DNA of 64,000 nt from assembly GCF_000024945.1 (NCBI RefSeq), contig NC_013520.1:1140501-1204500 (forward strand). Direction: 5' to 3'. The notes below the pieces were generated by a model, which was given only the letters and a program-made list of their open reading frames with translations, was not told where the DNA came from and made no database searches. The position numbers and the translations under genes are program-made. This DNA is from Veillonella parvula DSM 2008. GTDB taxonomy: Bacteria > Bacillota > Negativicutes > Veillonellales > Veillonellaceae. Positions 1 through 9,115 of this stretch are shown here, one piece after another; positions within the stretch are counted from its first letter, which is position 1, and every line of letters begins with the position of its first letter.

Positions 1-382
1 CATTCGCTACGATTTCAGGACCAAATTTATCTACCATTTCTTCATGAGTAGTAGGACGATGGAAACCAGTTGCCAATAAAATGGTAATATCGATAGATGG
101 ATTGGCTTCACGAATACGGCGAAGTAGAATTGGCATCGTAATTTTACTAGGTACTGGACGCGTATGGTCACTTGTAATAATGACCATGTTGGATTTCCCC
201 TTAACCAACTCTTCTAAGCGTTGGCTACCAATAGGGTTATCTAGCGCATGTTCTACTAATGCTTCTTGTGATAGCTCAGCCTTATAAGAATGTGCTTTAG
301 ATTCTAATATACCTGCTATATTTTGATCAGGAATATTGATATCTACAAAACCTTTTGAATAGGGTACTTTAAATGTTTTCAT
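1..382 (-). CDS. larA: Lactate racemase LarA, N-terminal part (cut by window edge)
   Basis: LarA racemises D- and L-lactate using a covalently bound nickel-pincer nucleotide. Only the first ~127 codons are present; the gene runs off the left edge. The ATG at 380-382 is preceded by AAGGAGTGATTTTC, a good ribosome site. The translated start contains SDHTRPVPS followed by an ILLATGFHRPT block, which is the DUF2088/LarA N-terminal signature (nucleotide-cofactor and substrate side). It is the last visible gene of larE-larB-larC-larA, 55 nt after larC, so it is probably co-transcribed with its own cofactor-making enzymes. Some LarA homologues racemise other 2-hydroxy acids, so lactate is the likely but not proven substrate. 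Confidence 0.9.
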   Translation of the reverse strand, partial: MKTFKVPYSKGFVDINIPDQNIAGILESKAHSYKAELSQEALVEHALDNPIGSQRLEELVKGKSNMVIITSDHTRPVPSKITMPILLRRIREANPSIDITILLATGFHRPTTHEEMVDKFGPEIVAN

Positions 383-437
383 GAAAATCACTCCTTAACT
401 AAAAACTACCAAACTATAAATAGATCGCTACGACAAA

Positions 438-1751
438 TCAATCCTCCTTCTTACCCAATTGTCGTTTAAGGTCTAATAAACTCATATCATTACGCTTAGC
501 AAAAGCAGCTAATGAATCATATTCATATTTATTTCTTATTACACCAAAGCCACTGCTTTTTTTAAAAGCAATCGTACTACCTTCCCAGTCTATTTCTCCT
601 ATAGACCTATTCAAAATATATCGTTCACATCGATAGTATCGAATACCAAGGCTAGTAGTATGCTTGAAAATTAAATTTCGTATGATCTCAATATCTTCAA
701 CCTTACATAGAACAGTTAGCATTGTGCCTGGACGTTGTTTTTTCATCATAATCGGTGTTGTAAACACTTCTAGTGCTGGTGAAAGTAGTAACTGTTCTAT
801 ACAAAAACCAATTTCTTCTGGTGTCATATCATCGAGATTACAAGACATTTCAATAATTGAATCTTCAGAATCATTTATCATTTCTACAAAGGCGCGAATA
901 CAATTAGGTCTTTCAAATTGTTTAGTCCCAAATCCATAAGAAACTATCGTTGGTGTCATAACAGGCATTATACTAAATGATGTACCAAAATATTTTGCTA
1001 ATGCAGCGCCTGTAGGCGTGCATAACTCACCCTTAATCTGATAATCTGCGTACATTGGAATGCCAGCTAATAACTCCATCGTTGCTGGTGCAGGTACAGG
1101 TAGTTCTCCATGAGCACAATGAACAGTTCCAGTACCTACATGTATAGGCGATATAATAATCTCATCAAACTTCAATTTCTCTAAAAGTACACAAACGGCC
1201 ACAATATCTGCAATAGCATCGAGCATGCCCAACTCATGGAAATGAATTTGTGTCACTGTCGATTTATGAACCTTGGCCTCCGCTTGAGCTACTAAATGAT
1301 ATACGCTTATAGCATTTTGTTTACAAACATCAGAAATAGATAAACTATTAATTATATTTGTTACCTCCTGTAGGCCTCTACCATGAATATGCTCTTCACT
1401 ATGAGCATGCTCTCCATACGTATGTATCTCATTATATTTGTCGTATTTATGATAAGTACCATGATGGTGATGACCATTATGATGATTACTATTATGATGA
1501 TCACCATGATACTGATCATTAGGACTACCTTTATGGTTTTCAGATTCTTCTATACCATTAATGGTAACCACGACGCGATAGCCTTTTACTCCCTTATCTT
1601 CTTTAGATATTAGTGAGTAAGTAACATCAGGTATTCCTATTTGATTTAGTAGATTTATCCATGTTTGAGGATTATCTACTAAACCGAGTAATGTAGCAGT
1701 CAACATATCTCCTGCAATGCCCATTTGGCAATCTAAAAATAATCGTTTCAT
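438..1751 (-). CDS. larC: Nickel-pincer cofactor nickel insertase LarC
   Basis: LarC is a CTP-dependent enzyme that inserts nickel into the pyridinium bis-thiocarboxylate nucleotide to finish the LarA cofactor. The 437-residue protein is a full-length DUF111 protein: an N-terminal CQMGIAGDM block, a VHFHE-like block ([17 protein letters not shown], about 166-182), and the C-terminal [12 protein letters not shown] nickel-handling domain from about 304. Residues 73-123 form a very His-rich loop (16 His in 51 residues), visible in DNA as an ATG/ATC-rich run at about 1383-1533. In Lactobacillus plantarum larC is split and joined by a programmed frameshift; here it is one uninterrupted frame. The start overlaps the larB stop by 4 nt (ATGA), implying coupled translation. 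Confidence 0.95.
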   Translation of the reverse strand: MKRLFLDCQMGIAGDMLTATLLGLVDNPQTWINLLNQIGIPDVTYSLISKEDKGVKGYRVVVTINGIEESENHKGSPNDQYHGDHHNSNHHNGHHHHGTYHKYDKYNEIHTYGEHAHSEEHIHGRGLQEVTNIINSLSISDVCKQNAISVYHLVAQAEAKVHKSTVTQIHFHELGMLDAIADIVAVCVLLEKLKFDEIIISPIHVGTGTVHCAHGELPVPAPATMELLAGIPMYADYQIKGELCTPTGAALAKYFGTSFSIMPVMTPTIVSYGFGTKQFERPNCIRAFVEMINDSEDSIIEMSCNLDDMTPEEIGFCIEQLLLSPALEVFTTPIMMKKQRPGTMLTVLCKVEDIEIIRNLIFKHTTSLGIRYYRCERYILNRSIGEIDWEGSTIAFKKSSGFGVIRNKYEYDSLAAFAKRNDMSLLDLKRQLGKKED

Positions 1752-2503
1752 TTATTTTCACCTATATGATTAATCATATTTGCCGTATAGGCAGCACCAA
1801 ATCCATTGTCTATATTGACAACCGTAACTCCACTGGCACAGGAATTAAGCATTGATAGTAGCACTGTAACGCCACCAAAGGCTGTTCCATACCCAACACT
1901 GGTAGGTACGGCAATGACAGGCACATCCACAAGTCCCCCAACTACGCTAGCTAAAGCCCCCTCCATGCCAGCAATGACAACGATAACTTTTGCAGACATA
2001 ATAGTATCTAAATGTTGTAATAATCGATGAATACCCGCAACGCCTACGTCATAAATTCTATGAACGGTATTACCATAAAACTCTGCCGTAATAGCACATT
2101 CTTCGGCAACCTTATAGTCACTTGTACCACCAGTAATAACTGCTATAGCGGATTCAGTTTTTTGACTTGGAAGATCTCCAATATAACCAATATAAGCAGC
2201 ATTTATATAGGTCAATTGATGCTGTTCTTGAACCTCTGCGGCCACATTCGGTGCTAAACGTGTAAGCAATATTTGCTCTTGCCCATAAGATAACATAGAG
2301 GAGATAATGCCAATTATTTGTTCTGTAGTTTTACCGGCACCATATATAACCTCTGGAACACCTTGTCGTATTTGACGATGAAGATCAACATGAGCAAATC
2401 CTAAGTCTTCTAGAGGTTTTATCTTTAGCTTTAATAAGGCTGCATCCACATCTACCTGGCCATTCTTTACTTGCTCTAAAAGAGTTCTAATATTATCATT
2501 CAT
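1748..2503 (-). CDS. larB: Pyridinium-3,5-biscarboxylic acid mononucleotide synthase LarB
   Basis: LarB carboxylates nicotinic acid adenine dinucleotide at C5 and hydrolyses the phosphoanhydride, giving the dicarboxylated mononucleotide that LarE then sulfurates. The 251-residue protein has the usual family size and a PurE-like C-terminal half: EVIYGAGKT (about 51-59), [15 protein letters not shown] (about 121-135), and the glycine-rich [23 protein letters not shown] segment near 180-202. Its start overlaps larE by 4 nt and its stop overlaps larC by 4 nt, so the three cofactor genes form a tightly coupled operon. Confidence 0.95.
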   Translation of the reverse strand: MNDNIRTLLEQVKNGQVDVDAALLKLKIKPLEDLGFAHVDLHRQIRQGVPEVIYGAGKTTEQIIGIISSMLSYGQEQILLTRLAPNVAAEVQEQHQLTYINAAYIGYIGDLPSQKTESAIAVITGGTSDYKVAEECAITAEFYGNTVHRIYDVGVAGIHRLLQHLDTIMSAKVIVVIAGMEGALASVVGGLVDVPVIAVPTSVGYGTAFGGVTVLLSMLNSCASGVTVVNIDNGFGAAYTANMINHIGENK

Positions 2504-3246
2504 GAACGCACCTCTAAATCTAATACAACATCACTAAACATAGATTTAAAATATGTGAGAATCTCACTCCTATTTTTAATAACTATAACTATTTGATTTT
2601 CTGGAACCTGAATTTTAGCATTATTTCCAATCAAACGAACTCGAAAATCAGATAATCCTAGCGAGAAAAGATATCCCTCAGCTTGTTCTATATGAATCAA
2701 ATCATTAATAGTAATTTGTTGTCCTGGTTGAAATCTTGTAGCCAAACAAGCATAAGATGGTTTATCCCAAGTAAACAAATCAGCTTTATAAGCTAAATCT
2801 CGAATCATAGACTTTGTTAGATTACATTCTCGCAGAGGTGATTTAACAGATAGCTCTGCAATAGCTTTCATTCCTGGTCGATTATCTACATCATCACTAG
2901 CATTAGTACCATCACATAAAATAGTAAATCCATCACGTCTAGCATGTTCACTTATAGTTGAAAACACATGATGTTTACAGTAATAGCATCGATTACTTGG
3001 ATTACTCGTTATATCGTCATATTCAAGTACATCAATATCTATTATTTTTAAGGGAATATCTATAAATTCTGCAATTTTCTTGGCATCATTTAATTCAAAT
3101 TGTGGAACAAACTGAGATTTCACAGTATATGCCTTGCATGGAATACCAGATTGTTTGGCCGCATATGCTAAGTAGGATGAATCCACTCCGCCTGACAAGG
3201 CAACTGCTATATTACCAAGACTCGTTAAATACTCTACCAAATTCAT
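2500..3246 (-). CDS. larE: ATP-dependent sulfur transferase LarE, probable [4Fe-4S] type
   Basis: LarE adenylates the pyridinium dicarboxylate and inserts sulfur to give the thiocarboxylate ligands of the Ni-pincer cofactor. The PP-loop motif SGGVDSS is at residues 18-24. There are two LarE classes: a sacrificial type that loses sulfur from a single cysteine, and a type with three conserved cysteines binding a [4Fe-4S] cluster that carries an exchangeable sulfide. This protein has C87 and C90 (a CYYC motif) plus C167 in SYACLATR, the position of the sacrificial cysteine. It is therefore expected to be the cluster type; this is inferred from the cysteine pattern only. It is the first gene of the lar operon. 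Confidence 0.93.
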   Translation of the reverse strand: MNLVEYLTSLGNIAVALSGGVDSSYLAYAAKQSGIPCKAYTVKSQFVPQFELNDAKKIAEFIDIPLKIIDIDVLEYDDITSNPSNRCYYCKHHVFSTISEHARRDGFTILCDGTNASDDVDNRPGMKAIAELSVKSPLRECNLTKSMIRDLAYKADLFTWDKPSYACLATRFQPGQQITINDLIHIEQAEGYLFSLGLSDFRVRLIGNNAKIQVPENQIVIVIKNRSEILTYFKSMFSDVVLDLEVRS

Positions 3247-3304
3247 AACTTATGTAACCTTTATTATTTTTCTATACTCTATAGTATTCTGTATAAAAAC
3301 AAAA

Positions 3305-3329
3305 ATAGAGTCTCAAACAAAGACTCTAT
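3305..3329 (-). terminator. Hairpin plus U-run upstream of larE
   Basis: A perfect 9-bp stem (ATAGAGTCT / AGACTCTAT) with a 7-nt loop is followed on the minus strand by TTTTTGTTTTTA, the form of an intrinsic terminator. It lies about 60 nt upstream of the larE start, so it either ends read-through from recO or sits inside a larE leader as an attenuator. The whole gap 3247-3575 holds only this hairpin, a weaker one at 3460-3510, and weak promoter-like hexamers. Confidence 0.7.
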
Positions 3330-3376
3330 CAACACAGATTCTTATAGATTCAATTAAACAACTAACTTATGTATGT

Positions 3377-3406
3377 AGTATAAACTTTTTGAATTAATAT
3401 TTCTAA
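3377..3406 (-). promoter_or_regulatory. Weak candidate promoter for lar operon
   Basis: TTAGAA, an 18-nt spacer and TATACT are found on the minus strand, with the hairpin at 3305-3329 downstream. Matches to the vegetative consensus are partial. If real, the lar transcript would have a leader of about 120 nt containing a terminator. Confidence 0.3.
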
Positions 3407-3459
3407 CTCATAAATAAGATAAATGTGGATGTATCAAATTGCTTTTTTTCTATATAAGA

Positions 3460-3510
3460 AAACCACCTGACTTAAAAAGATTTGTAAGACCTTTATTAGA
3501 CAAGTGGTTT
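3460..3510 (-). terminator. Probable recO operon terminator
   Basis: AAACCAC and GTGGTTT are separated by about 36 nt with partial further pairing. On the minus strand they are followed by TTCTTATATAGAAAAAAAG. It lies 66 nt past the recO stop codon. The long loop makes this weaker than the other terminators in the window. Confidence 0.45.
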
Positions 3511-3575
3511 AATATTAAGAAAAAAATATTATAAGCAAAAGATATATTAATTCTTTTAATAAATATATTAAATCT

Positions 3576-4277
3576 TTATATACTCATCAAAAATTTAACA
3601 CTTTGTAACGGCTTACCTATTTCTTGCTCACAGTATGCAAATAGCAATTTTTCTAGTTCCTTCCATATTGTTTTAGGAAGTTCTATAGGCGTATCTTCGC
3701 CCCACTGGTAAGCAAGAATCTGAGGTAATGCGGCTTTTACAGAGGGCGAAATAGTAAGACTTGTTGATTCTCTCACCTGCATCCAAAATGGATCAATTCC
3801 ATCTTGATGGCTAAAAGCATTAGCACTAGGCACAATTCCTGCGAGGGATAATAATTGCCATCCGAGCATTATCGTTCCCAATTGTACATTGCGACGACGA
3901 ATTTGCTTGGAGTAATTTACTACCGTATCAAAGACCTTACGGTCTACGTCATACATGGCAAATAACTCTTGAATGAGCTCACTCGCTACCGCTGCATAAG
4001 CAATATTATCGAGGTTTACATCTAAGGACTCCACCACATAGGAGCCATCAATTTGCGTAACATTAACATATTCCCCATCAGGTACGACTGTAATATACAT
4101 GGCACTAAATGGACGTAAATAGGAACTGTTACGCATCGTCATCATTCGCTTATGTGGAATCGATGCTTTAATAAGTCCCAAGCTAGGCGTAATAAACGTA
4201 AATACGGAATACAACTTATACTTTTTTCGACTTATGACGATGGCTGGCGTATTAAAACCACCATTAAGATTCTTCAT
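3576..4277 (-). CDS. recO: DNA repair protein RecO
   Basis: RecO anneals complementary strands and, with RecR, loads RecA onto SSB-coated single-stranded DNA in gap repair. The 233-residue protein has the N-terminal OB-fold portion (TPAIVISRKKYKLYSVFTF) and the typical C-terminal end LLFAYCEQEIGKPLQSVKFL. The central helical domain of many RecO proteins has a four-cysteine zinc finger; here that region (about 145-175) has no CxxC pair, and the only cysteine I see is the one near residue 216. It overlaps the CNNM gene by 14 nt and sits in the usual era-recO neighbourhood, which supports the name despite weak sequence conservation in this family. Confidence 0.82.
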   Translation of the reverse strand: MKNLNGGFNTPAIVISRKKYKLYSVFTFITPSLGLIKASIPHKRMMTMRNSSYLRPFSAMYITVVPDGEYVNVTQIDGSYVVESLDVNLDNIAYAAVASELIQELFAMYDVDRKVFDTVVNYSKQIRRRNVQLGTIMLGWQLLSLAGIVPSANAFSHQDGIDPFWMQVRESTSLTISPSVKAALPQILAYQWGEDTPIELPKTIWKELEKLLFAYCEQEIGKPLQSVKFLMSI

Positions 4278-5595
4278 TTTCTTCTTCCGTTGGTTCCTCT
4301 ACTGGTATAGGTGTTACTTTAATGCGAGAAATACGATAGCCTTGCATTTGCGTAACTTCAAAGGTATAACCATGAGCATCCACCGTATCACCTACGATTG
4401 GTGTACGTTCTAATAAACCAAAGACATAGCCACCGATCGTATCAGAATCAGAATTATCAATTTCAATATTCATAATCTCTTCTACTTCGTCTACGAGGAC
4501 CTTGCCATCAAACTCAAAGGAACCATCTGCATAGGACATCGTAGCCGGTAAATGCGGCTCATGCTCGTCTTGTATATCCCCAACCAACTCTTCGATAATA
4601 TCTTCTAAGCCTACGAGACCAACCATGCCACCATATTCATCTACTACAACGGCTAGATAAATACGGCGCGTTCTCATATATTGCAACAAGGTAGATAATT
4701 TCATTACTTCAGGAACAGTAAGGATATCTCGTTTAATATTGCGCAAATCTTTACGGGCTTGATTAGGGCGTTCCATTAAATCTTTAATATGAACAAGGCC
4801 AATAATGTGATCCTTATCCTCTACACAGAGTGGATAACGTGTATGTACTTTAGAGCGGATAACCTTCATAGCTTCATCGTAACCGTCCTCAACGAATACG
4901 CAGTCTACATCTTGACGAGGGACCATAACCTCTTTAGCCATGCGATCTACGAAGTTAAAGACATTATCGATTAACTCAGACTCTACTTGGTCCAGTTGCC
5001 CTTCCTCGTGACTTCGAGAAATCATCATACGAATTTCTTCTTCAGAGTACACAAGGTCTAGCTCCGTCAAATATTTTGTTTTGTAAAAGCCTAGAATAAC
5101 ATTGGAGATTTTACTAGCAATCCAAATAAAAGGATATACCAAGCGACCGGCAGCCACCACGATACGGCTATAGGTATTCACGTATTTCGTAGGGAAGGAT
5201 AAGCCTAATGCTTTAGGTACAATTTCGCCGAAGATTAAGACGATTAAACTAATTAATAGCAATAAAATAACATCTAGTCCCAAATGCATCCAGGTACTAT
5301 GAATATTAAGAACCGCCACTAAACGATCAACGATATTATCGAATACAAAGGTACCAGTGCCTGCAAGAGCCAAGATAAAGAATAGAATCAAAAACTGTGT
5401 AGTATTTAGAAAATACTCTGGATTTTGATAGAGTTTTAATAAAAACTCTCTATCCTTTTCTAAGAGGATATCCATATCCTCCACATGTTCTTTACGAAGG
5501 CGGGCAAAGGAGAACTTTGCAACCACAAAAAAGTTAATTAGAAAAATACATAACAGACCAAACCCGACGGGTATCAGGCCATCTACACTATCCAT
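4264..5595 (-). CDS. CNNM/CorC-type membrane protein (DUF21-CBS-CorC_HlyC)
   Basis: This is a membrane protein of the 'hemolysin C' family, whose members are implicated in Mg2+/Co2+ efflux. The order is an N-terminal DUF21 domain with about four hydrophobic segments (residues ~5-175), a paired CBS module (about 210-330, with VMVPRQDVDCV and AVVVDEYGGMVGLVG), and a C-terminal CorC_HlyC domain (about 345-430). I chose the ATG at 5593-5595 because AAAGGA lies 6 nt upstream; an in-frame ATG 15 nt earlier has no ribosome site. It overlaps recO by 14 nt. Members are often mislabelled hemolysins; a transport or regulatory role is more plausible. Confidence 0.88.
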   Translation of the reverse strand: MDSVDGLIPVGFGLLCIFLINFFVVAKFSFARLRKEHVEDMDILLEKDREFLLKLYQNPEYFLNTTQFLILFFILALAGTGTFVFDNIVDRLVAVLNIHSTWMHLGLDVILLLLISLIVLIFGEIVPKALGLSFPTKYVNTYSRIVVAAGRLVYPFIWIASKISNVILGFYKTKYLTELDLVYSEEEIRMMISRSHEEGQLDQVESELIDNVFNFVDRMAKEVMVPRQDVDCVFVEDGYDEAMKVIRSKVHTRYPLCVEDKDHIIGLVHIKDLMERPNQARKDLRNIKRDILTVPEVMKLSTLLQYMRTRRIYLAVVVDEYGGMVGLVGLEDIIEELVGDIQDEHEPHLPATMSYADGSFEFDGKVLVDEVEEIMNIEIDNSDSDTIGGYVFGLLERTPIVGDTVDAHGYTFEVTQMQGYRISRIKVTPIPVEEPTEEENEES

Positions 5596-5650
5596 CTTTA
5601 TTCCTTTCATATGATTATGGAAATACTTATTATCTTTTTATTATATCAAA

Positions 5651-6550
5651 TTATTTTCTATAACCAAGTTCAGATAACATACCAGATTTATTTCGCCAAT
5701 CTTTTTTAACTTTAACCCAAAGGTCTAAGTAAACTTTTGTAGCCAATAGTTTTTGAATATCTGCACGCGCTTCAGCACCAAGTTGTTTTAACAAAGCACC
5801 TTTTTTACCAATAATAATACCCTTTTGAGAGTCTCTTTCACAGTAAATTGTAGCGCGGATATAGGTAGTACCATCATCACGTGTTTTCATTTCATCTACG
5901 TCTACTGCAATAGCATGAGGAATCTCATCTCGTGTAGCTAACAAGATTTTTTCACGAACGATATCGGAAATAATAAGGCGTTCCGGTTGATCCGTAATCA
6001 TATCCTCTGGGAAATATTGTGGACCTTCTGGCAATGTTTCTTCTAGAACCTTAAGAATTTCAGATAAGTTCTCTTTATCTTTTGCAGAAATAGGAATTAC
6101 ACCTGCAAATGGATATGCATCTTGATAAGAAACGATTGCTTCTAAAAGCTCTTCTTTTTTGAGTGTATCAATTTTGTTGACCACTAAAAATACGGGAACT
6201 TTTACTCGTTTTAATTGTTCAATAATGAAGTTATCCCCAGGGCCACGTTTTTCATTGCCTGCTACGACAAATAAAACGGCTTCCGTTTCTTTTAAAGACT
6301 CGATAGCAGCATCTACCATGAATTCGCCTAGCTTATGTTTTGGCTTATGAACGCCTGGTGTATCCATAAATACGATTTGTTTGGATTCATCCGTATATAC
6401 GCAGATGATACGGTTGCGAGTCGTTTGAGCCTTATCGGATACGATAGCAATCTTATCACCAATTAAAGCATTAATTAAGGTAGATTTACCAACATTTGGG
6501 CGACCTACAACGGCTACAAAGCCTGATTTAAAATGTTCCTTGTTATTCAT
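5651..6550 (-). CDS. era: GTPase Era
   Basis: Era is an essential GTPase that binds the 3' end of 16S rRNA and helps 30S subunit maturation. The 299-residue protein shows GRPNVGKST (G1), DTPG (G3) and NKID (G4), then a C-terminal KH domain with [11 protein letters not shown]. The start [11 protein letters not shown] matches the usual Era N-terminus; GGAGG lies 12 nt upstream and the ATG overlaps the ybeY end by 8 nt. A longer frame to 6574 is open but unlikely. The neighbours ybeY and phoH are its classical partners in rRNA processing. Confidence 0.96.
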   Translation of the reverse strand: MNNKEHFKSGFVAVVGRPNVGKSTLINALIGDKIAIVSDKAQTTRNRIICVYTDESKQIVFMDTPGVHKPKHKLGEFMVDAAIESLKETEAVLFVVAGNEKRGPGDNFIIEQLKRVKVPVFLVVNKIDTLKKEELLEAIVSYQDAYPFAGVIPISAKDKENLSEILKVLEETLPEGPQYFPEDMITDQPERLIISDIVREKILLATRDEIPHAIAVDVDEMKTRDDGTTYIRATIYCERDSQKGIIIGKKGALLKQLGAEARADIQKLLATKVYLDLWVKVKKDWRNKSGMLSELGYRK

Positions 6551-7019
6551 TATATGGTGCATCCTCCCGCACATAACCGAGATTACCTAGGATAAATTCT
6601 TCCTCTGTGCGCATCTCTTTTTTTTCTTCGTCGTTCATATGGTCATAGCCTAAGATATGTAAACAGCTATGAGTCGTCAAGTATGCTAACTCACGCTCAA
6701 AACTATGTCCATATTCGATAGCCTGCTCACGAGTTCTCTCCAAGGATATAATCATATCCCCTAGTAAATGATGTTCCTCTTCACTACCTTCGTAATCGTC
6801 CCCCTCATTAAGAGCAAAGGACAATACATCTGTAGGTCTATCGATACCGCGATATTCTTTATTAAGTTCATGAATCTTTGCATTATCACACAGCAAAATA
6901 CTCATTTCATCTTCTTCGAGACCATATACGCGACTCACTTCGTCACAAACCTTACGGATAATGGCCTCTATATTAGAATCCTCTTCAATTCCTTCATCAT
7001 AGCTAATATGTATGTACAT
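6543..7019 (-). CDS. ybeY: Endoribonuclease YbeY
   Basis: YbeY is a single-strand-specific, zinc-dependent endoribonuclease needed for 16S rRNA 3' end maturation and ribosome quality control. The 158-residue protein has the metal site [11 protein letters not shown] (H-x3-H-x5-H) near residues 114-124 and the upstream [17 protein letters not shown] block. It lies 3 nt after phoH and overlaps era, an arrangement common in bacteria. Confidence 0.96.
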   Translation of the reverse strand: MYIHISYDEGIEEDSNIEAIIRKVCDEVSRVYGLEEDEMSILLCDNAKIHELNKEYRGIDRPTDVLSFALNEGDDYEGSEEEHHLLGDMIISLERTREQAIEYGHSFERELAYLTTHSCLHILGYDHMNDEEKKEMRTEEEFILGNLGYVREDAPYNE

Positions 7020-7021
7020 AG

Positions 7022-8032
7022 TTACCCTTTCGCTACATTCTCTGTAGGTGCTTCAGTCGTTGTAGTTTCACCCACTAATTTACGCTCATGGTACGCATCG
7101 TATGCTTTTACAATGCGACCTACTAAGTCATGACGAACTACGTCTTGATCGCTAAAGTACACCATATTTATACCCGGCACATGACGCAATACCTTTTCAG
7201 CCTCACCAAGGCCTGATACTATGCGTGCTGGTAAATCGATTTGCGTTTTATCACCATTTACAACCATTTTAGAATTATTACCCAAACGGGTTAAGAACAT
7301 TTTCATCTGTTCTGCCGTCGTATTTTGAGCCTCATCAAGAATGACAAAGGCATTTTCCAATGTGCGTCCACGCATATATGCCAAAGGTGCGACCTCAATT
7401 GTTCCTCGTTCCATAAAACGTTGTACTTGCTCGATTCCAAACATTTCATGTAATGCATCATAGAGAGGTCTCAAATACGGGTCTACCTTGTCTTGTAATT
7501 CACCCGGTAAGAAGCCTAATCGTTCACCAGCCTCTACGGCAGGTCGAGTCAAAATGATTTTATCCACATTACGGTTTTTTAAATAGAATGCAGCTAAAGC
7601 TACCGCCAAGAACGTTTTCCCTGTACCAGCAGGACCAATACCAAAAGTAATGGTATTTTTACGAATGCTGTCTACATAGTATTTTTGGCCTTCCGTTTTA
7701 GGCGTAATATTTTTGCCACGCATATTAACAGATAAGGTATCTTCAAACATATTATGTACAGCATCAGCCTTACCATTAGCGACAAGTTTAGCCGCAATAC
7801 GCACCTGAGACTCAGTAATCGTACTGCCTTCACGATAGAGAAATACTAATTCTTCAAGAGTACGATAGAGGGCATTAACTTGGTCCTCATCACCCTTGAT
7901 AACTACCGTATCACCTCGAGCTACTACATCGGCGGAGATGACCTCAAGCATCATATGTAAATATCGATTATGTTGACCTAGTATGGATTGTGCTAGGTCA
8001 TATGTAGGAAATGTAAATATTTGTTCGCTCAT
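7022..8032 (-). CDS. phoH: PhoH-family ATPase
   Basis: PhoH-like proteins are RNA-associated ATPases of the helicase superfamily, commonly linked with YbeY and Era in ribosome maturation and RNA metabolism; the exact role is unsettled. The 336-residue protein carries Walker [16 protein letters not shown] (about 138-152) and Walker B-like VILDEAQNT (about 228-236). The C-terminal ~25 residues are low-complexity (Thr/Glu-rich). It is first in the phoH-ybeY-era-CNNM-recO run and starts 8 nt after the preceding radical SAM gene. Confidence 0.92.
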   Translation of the reverse strand: MSEQIFTFPTYDLAQSILGQHNRYLHMMLEVISADVVARGDTVVIKGDEDQVNALYRTLEELVFLYREGSTITESQVRIAAKLVANGKADAVHNMFEDTLSVNMRGKNITPKTEGQKYYVDSIRKNTITFGIGPAGTGKTFLAVALAAFYLKNRNVDKIILTRPAVEAGERLGFLPGELQDKVDPYLRPLYDALHEMFGIEQVQRFMERGTIEVAPLAYMRGRTLENAFVILDEAQNTTAEQMKMFLTRLGNNSKMVVNGDKTQIDLPARIVSGLGEAEKVLRHVPGINMVYFSDQDVVRHDLVGRIVKAYDAYHERKLVGETTTTEAPTENVAKG

Positions 8033-8040
8033 ACAACCTC

Positions 8041-9006
8041 CTAATCTATAAATTTACGAACTGCTTTACCATTTAGGTAATCACATAGATCACCTTGATG
8101 TGCATCCAGTTCGTCTAGCTTATCATCAATTAAATCTTGTACGCGCCACCAACCAATGGACCAATTTGTAAAAAGCGTATTATCTTCAGGCGCTCTACCT
8201 ACAAGGCGCTGCAATACAATGTCAGGGTGTAAATGACGTACAAAATTAACAACCCGGTCAGCATATTCTTCAGCACTGATTAAGGTGAACTGACCTTCTT
8301 GATACCACTTGGCCATCAATGTATTTTTAACGATATACAACGCATGTAATTTAACTTGATCTACACCAAGGGCTGACAAAATGCGAGCCCCTTCAATAGT
8401 ATCCTTCATGGTATCCCATGGTAAATTAACTATCATATGAGTTGTTATGTTAAATCCATAGCGCTTAATCCGTAATACGGCATCAATAAACTCAGCTAAA
8501 TCATGACCGCGATTAATTTTCTCTAATGTCTCATAGTTAACCGTTTGAAGACCTAACTCAATATAAATATCCTTTTGAAAGCGATCTCTAATATCCGCCA
8601 ATATTTCTAAGTATTCATCGGCAATACAATCAGGTCTCGTTGCAATAGCAATGCCCACGGCTTCGTCAATGCAACCTTGCTCCATATAGCTTTTAAAATC
8701 ATCAAGACTCAAGTATGTATTACTGAAATTTTGATAATAAGGAATAAATTTTTTAGCCTTATACTTAGGGCCTATGTGAGCAATGTTTTCCTCTAATTGC
8801 ATGCGTACCGTCATCCACACAGGACGGTTTTCGTAGCCCGCCCCAATTTCACCACAAAAGGTACAGCCTCCAACACCAGCTGAACCATCTCGGTTTGGAC
8901 AAGTCAATGGTAATGCTACAGGCAATTTATAAACCTTTTCCCCATAGGTTTCTTTATAATATTTAGATACCATGCGGTATCGTTTTGGTCTCGTTGTATC
9001 GGTCAT
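8041..9006 (-). CDS. YtqA/YhcC-type radical SAM protein (TIGR01212)
   Basis: A 321-residue radical SAM protein of the YtqA/YhcC group, whose reaction is not established to my knowledge. The N-terminus has KYYKETYGEKVYKLPVALPLTCPNRDGSAGVGGCTFC in outline; the cluster-binding cysteines are C36, C48 and C51, with unusually wide spacing between the first and second, which is typical of this group. Next come QNFSNTYLSLDDF and EIGLQT-like radical SAM barrel strands (ELGLQTVNYETLEKINRGHD). It ends 8 nt before phoH and is probably co-transcribed with it. The group resembles elongator-like Elp3 in its barrel. Confidence 0.88.
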   Translation of the reverse strand: MTDTTRPKRYRMVSKYYKETYGEKVYKLPVALPLTCPNRDGSAGVGGCTFCGEIGAGYENRPVWMTVRMQLEENIAHIGPKYKAKKFIPYYQNFSNTYLSLDDFKSYMEQGCIDEAVGIAIATRPDCIADEYLEILADIRDRFQKDIYIELGLQTVNYETLEKINRGHDLAEFIDAVLRIKRYGFNITTHMIVNLPWDTMKDTIEGARILSALGVDQVKLHALYIVKNTLMAKWYQEGQFTLISAEEYADRVVNFVRHLHPDIVLQRLVGRAPEDNTLFTNWSIGWWRVQDLIDDKLDELDAHQGDLCDYLNGKAVRKFID

Positions 9007-9115
9007 AACACTCCTATTAAACTAACCAATCATCGCTTGTTATATAATACTTCTACTATCATAGATTACGTATTTTATGGCTAACAATAAATTAGCTAAC
9101 TATTTTCTTATACTA

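Noticed and set aside
1383-1533. ATG/ATC-rich repeats resembling a tandem repeat or CRISPR-like array
   Set aside because: The pattern is irregular and simply encodes the His-rich loop of LarC; no repeat-spacer structure exists.
438-1751. A frameshift in larC as in L. plantarum
   Set aside because: The frame is continuous through both domains, so no frameshift is needed.
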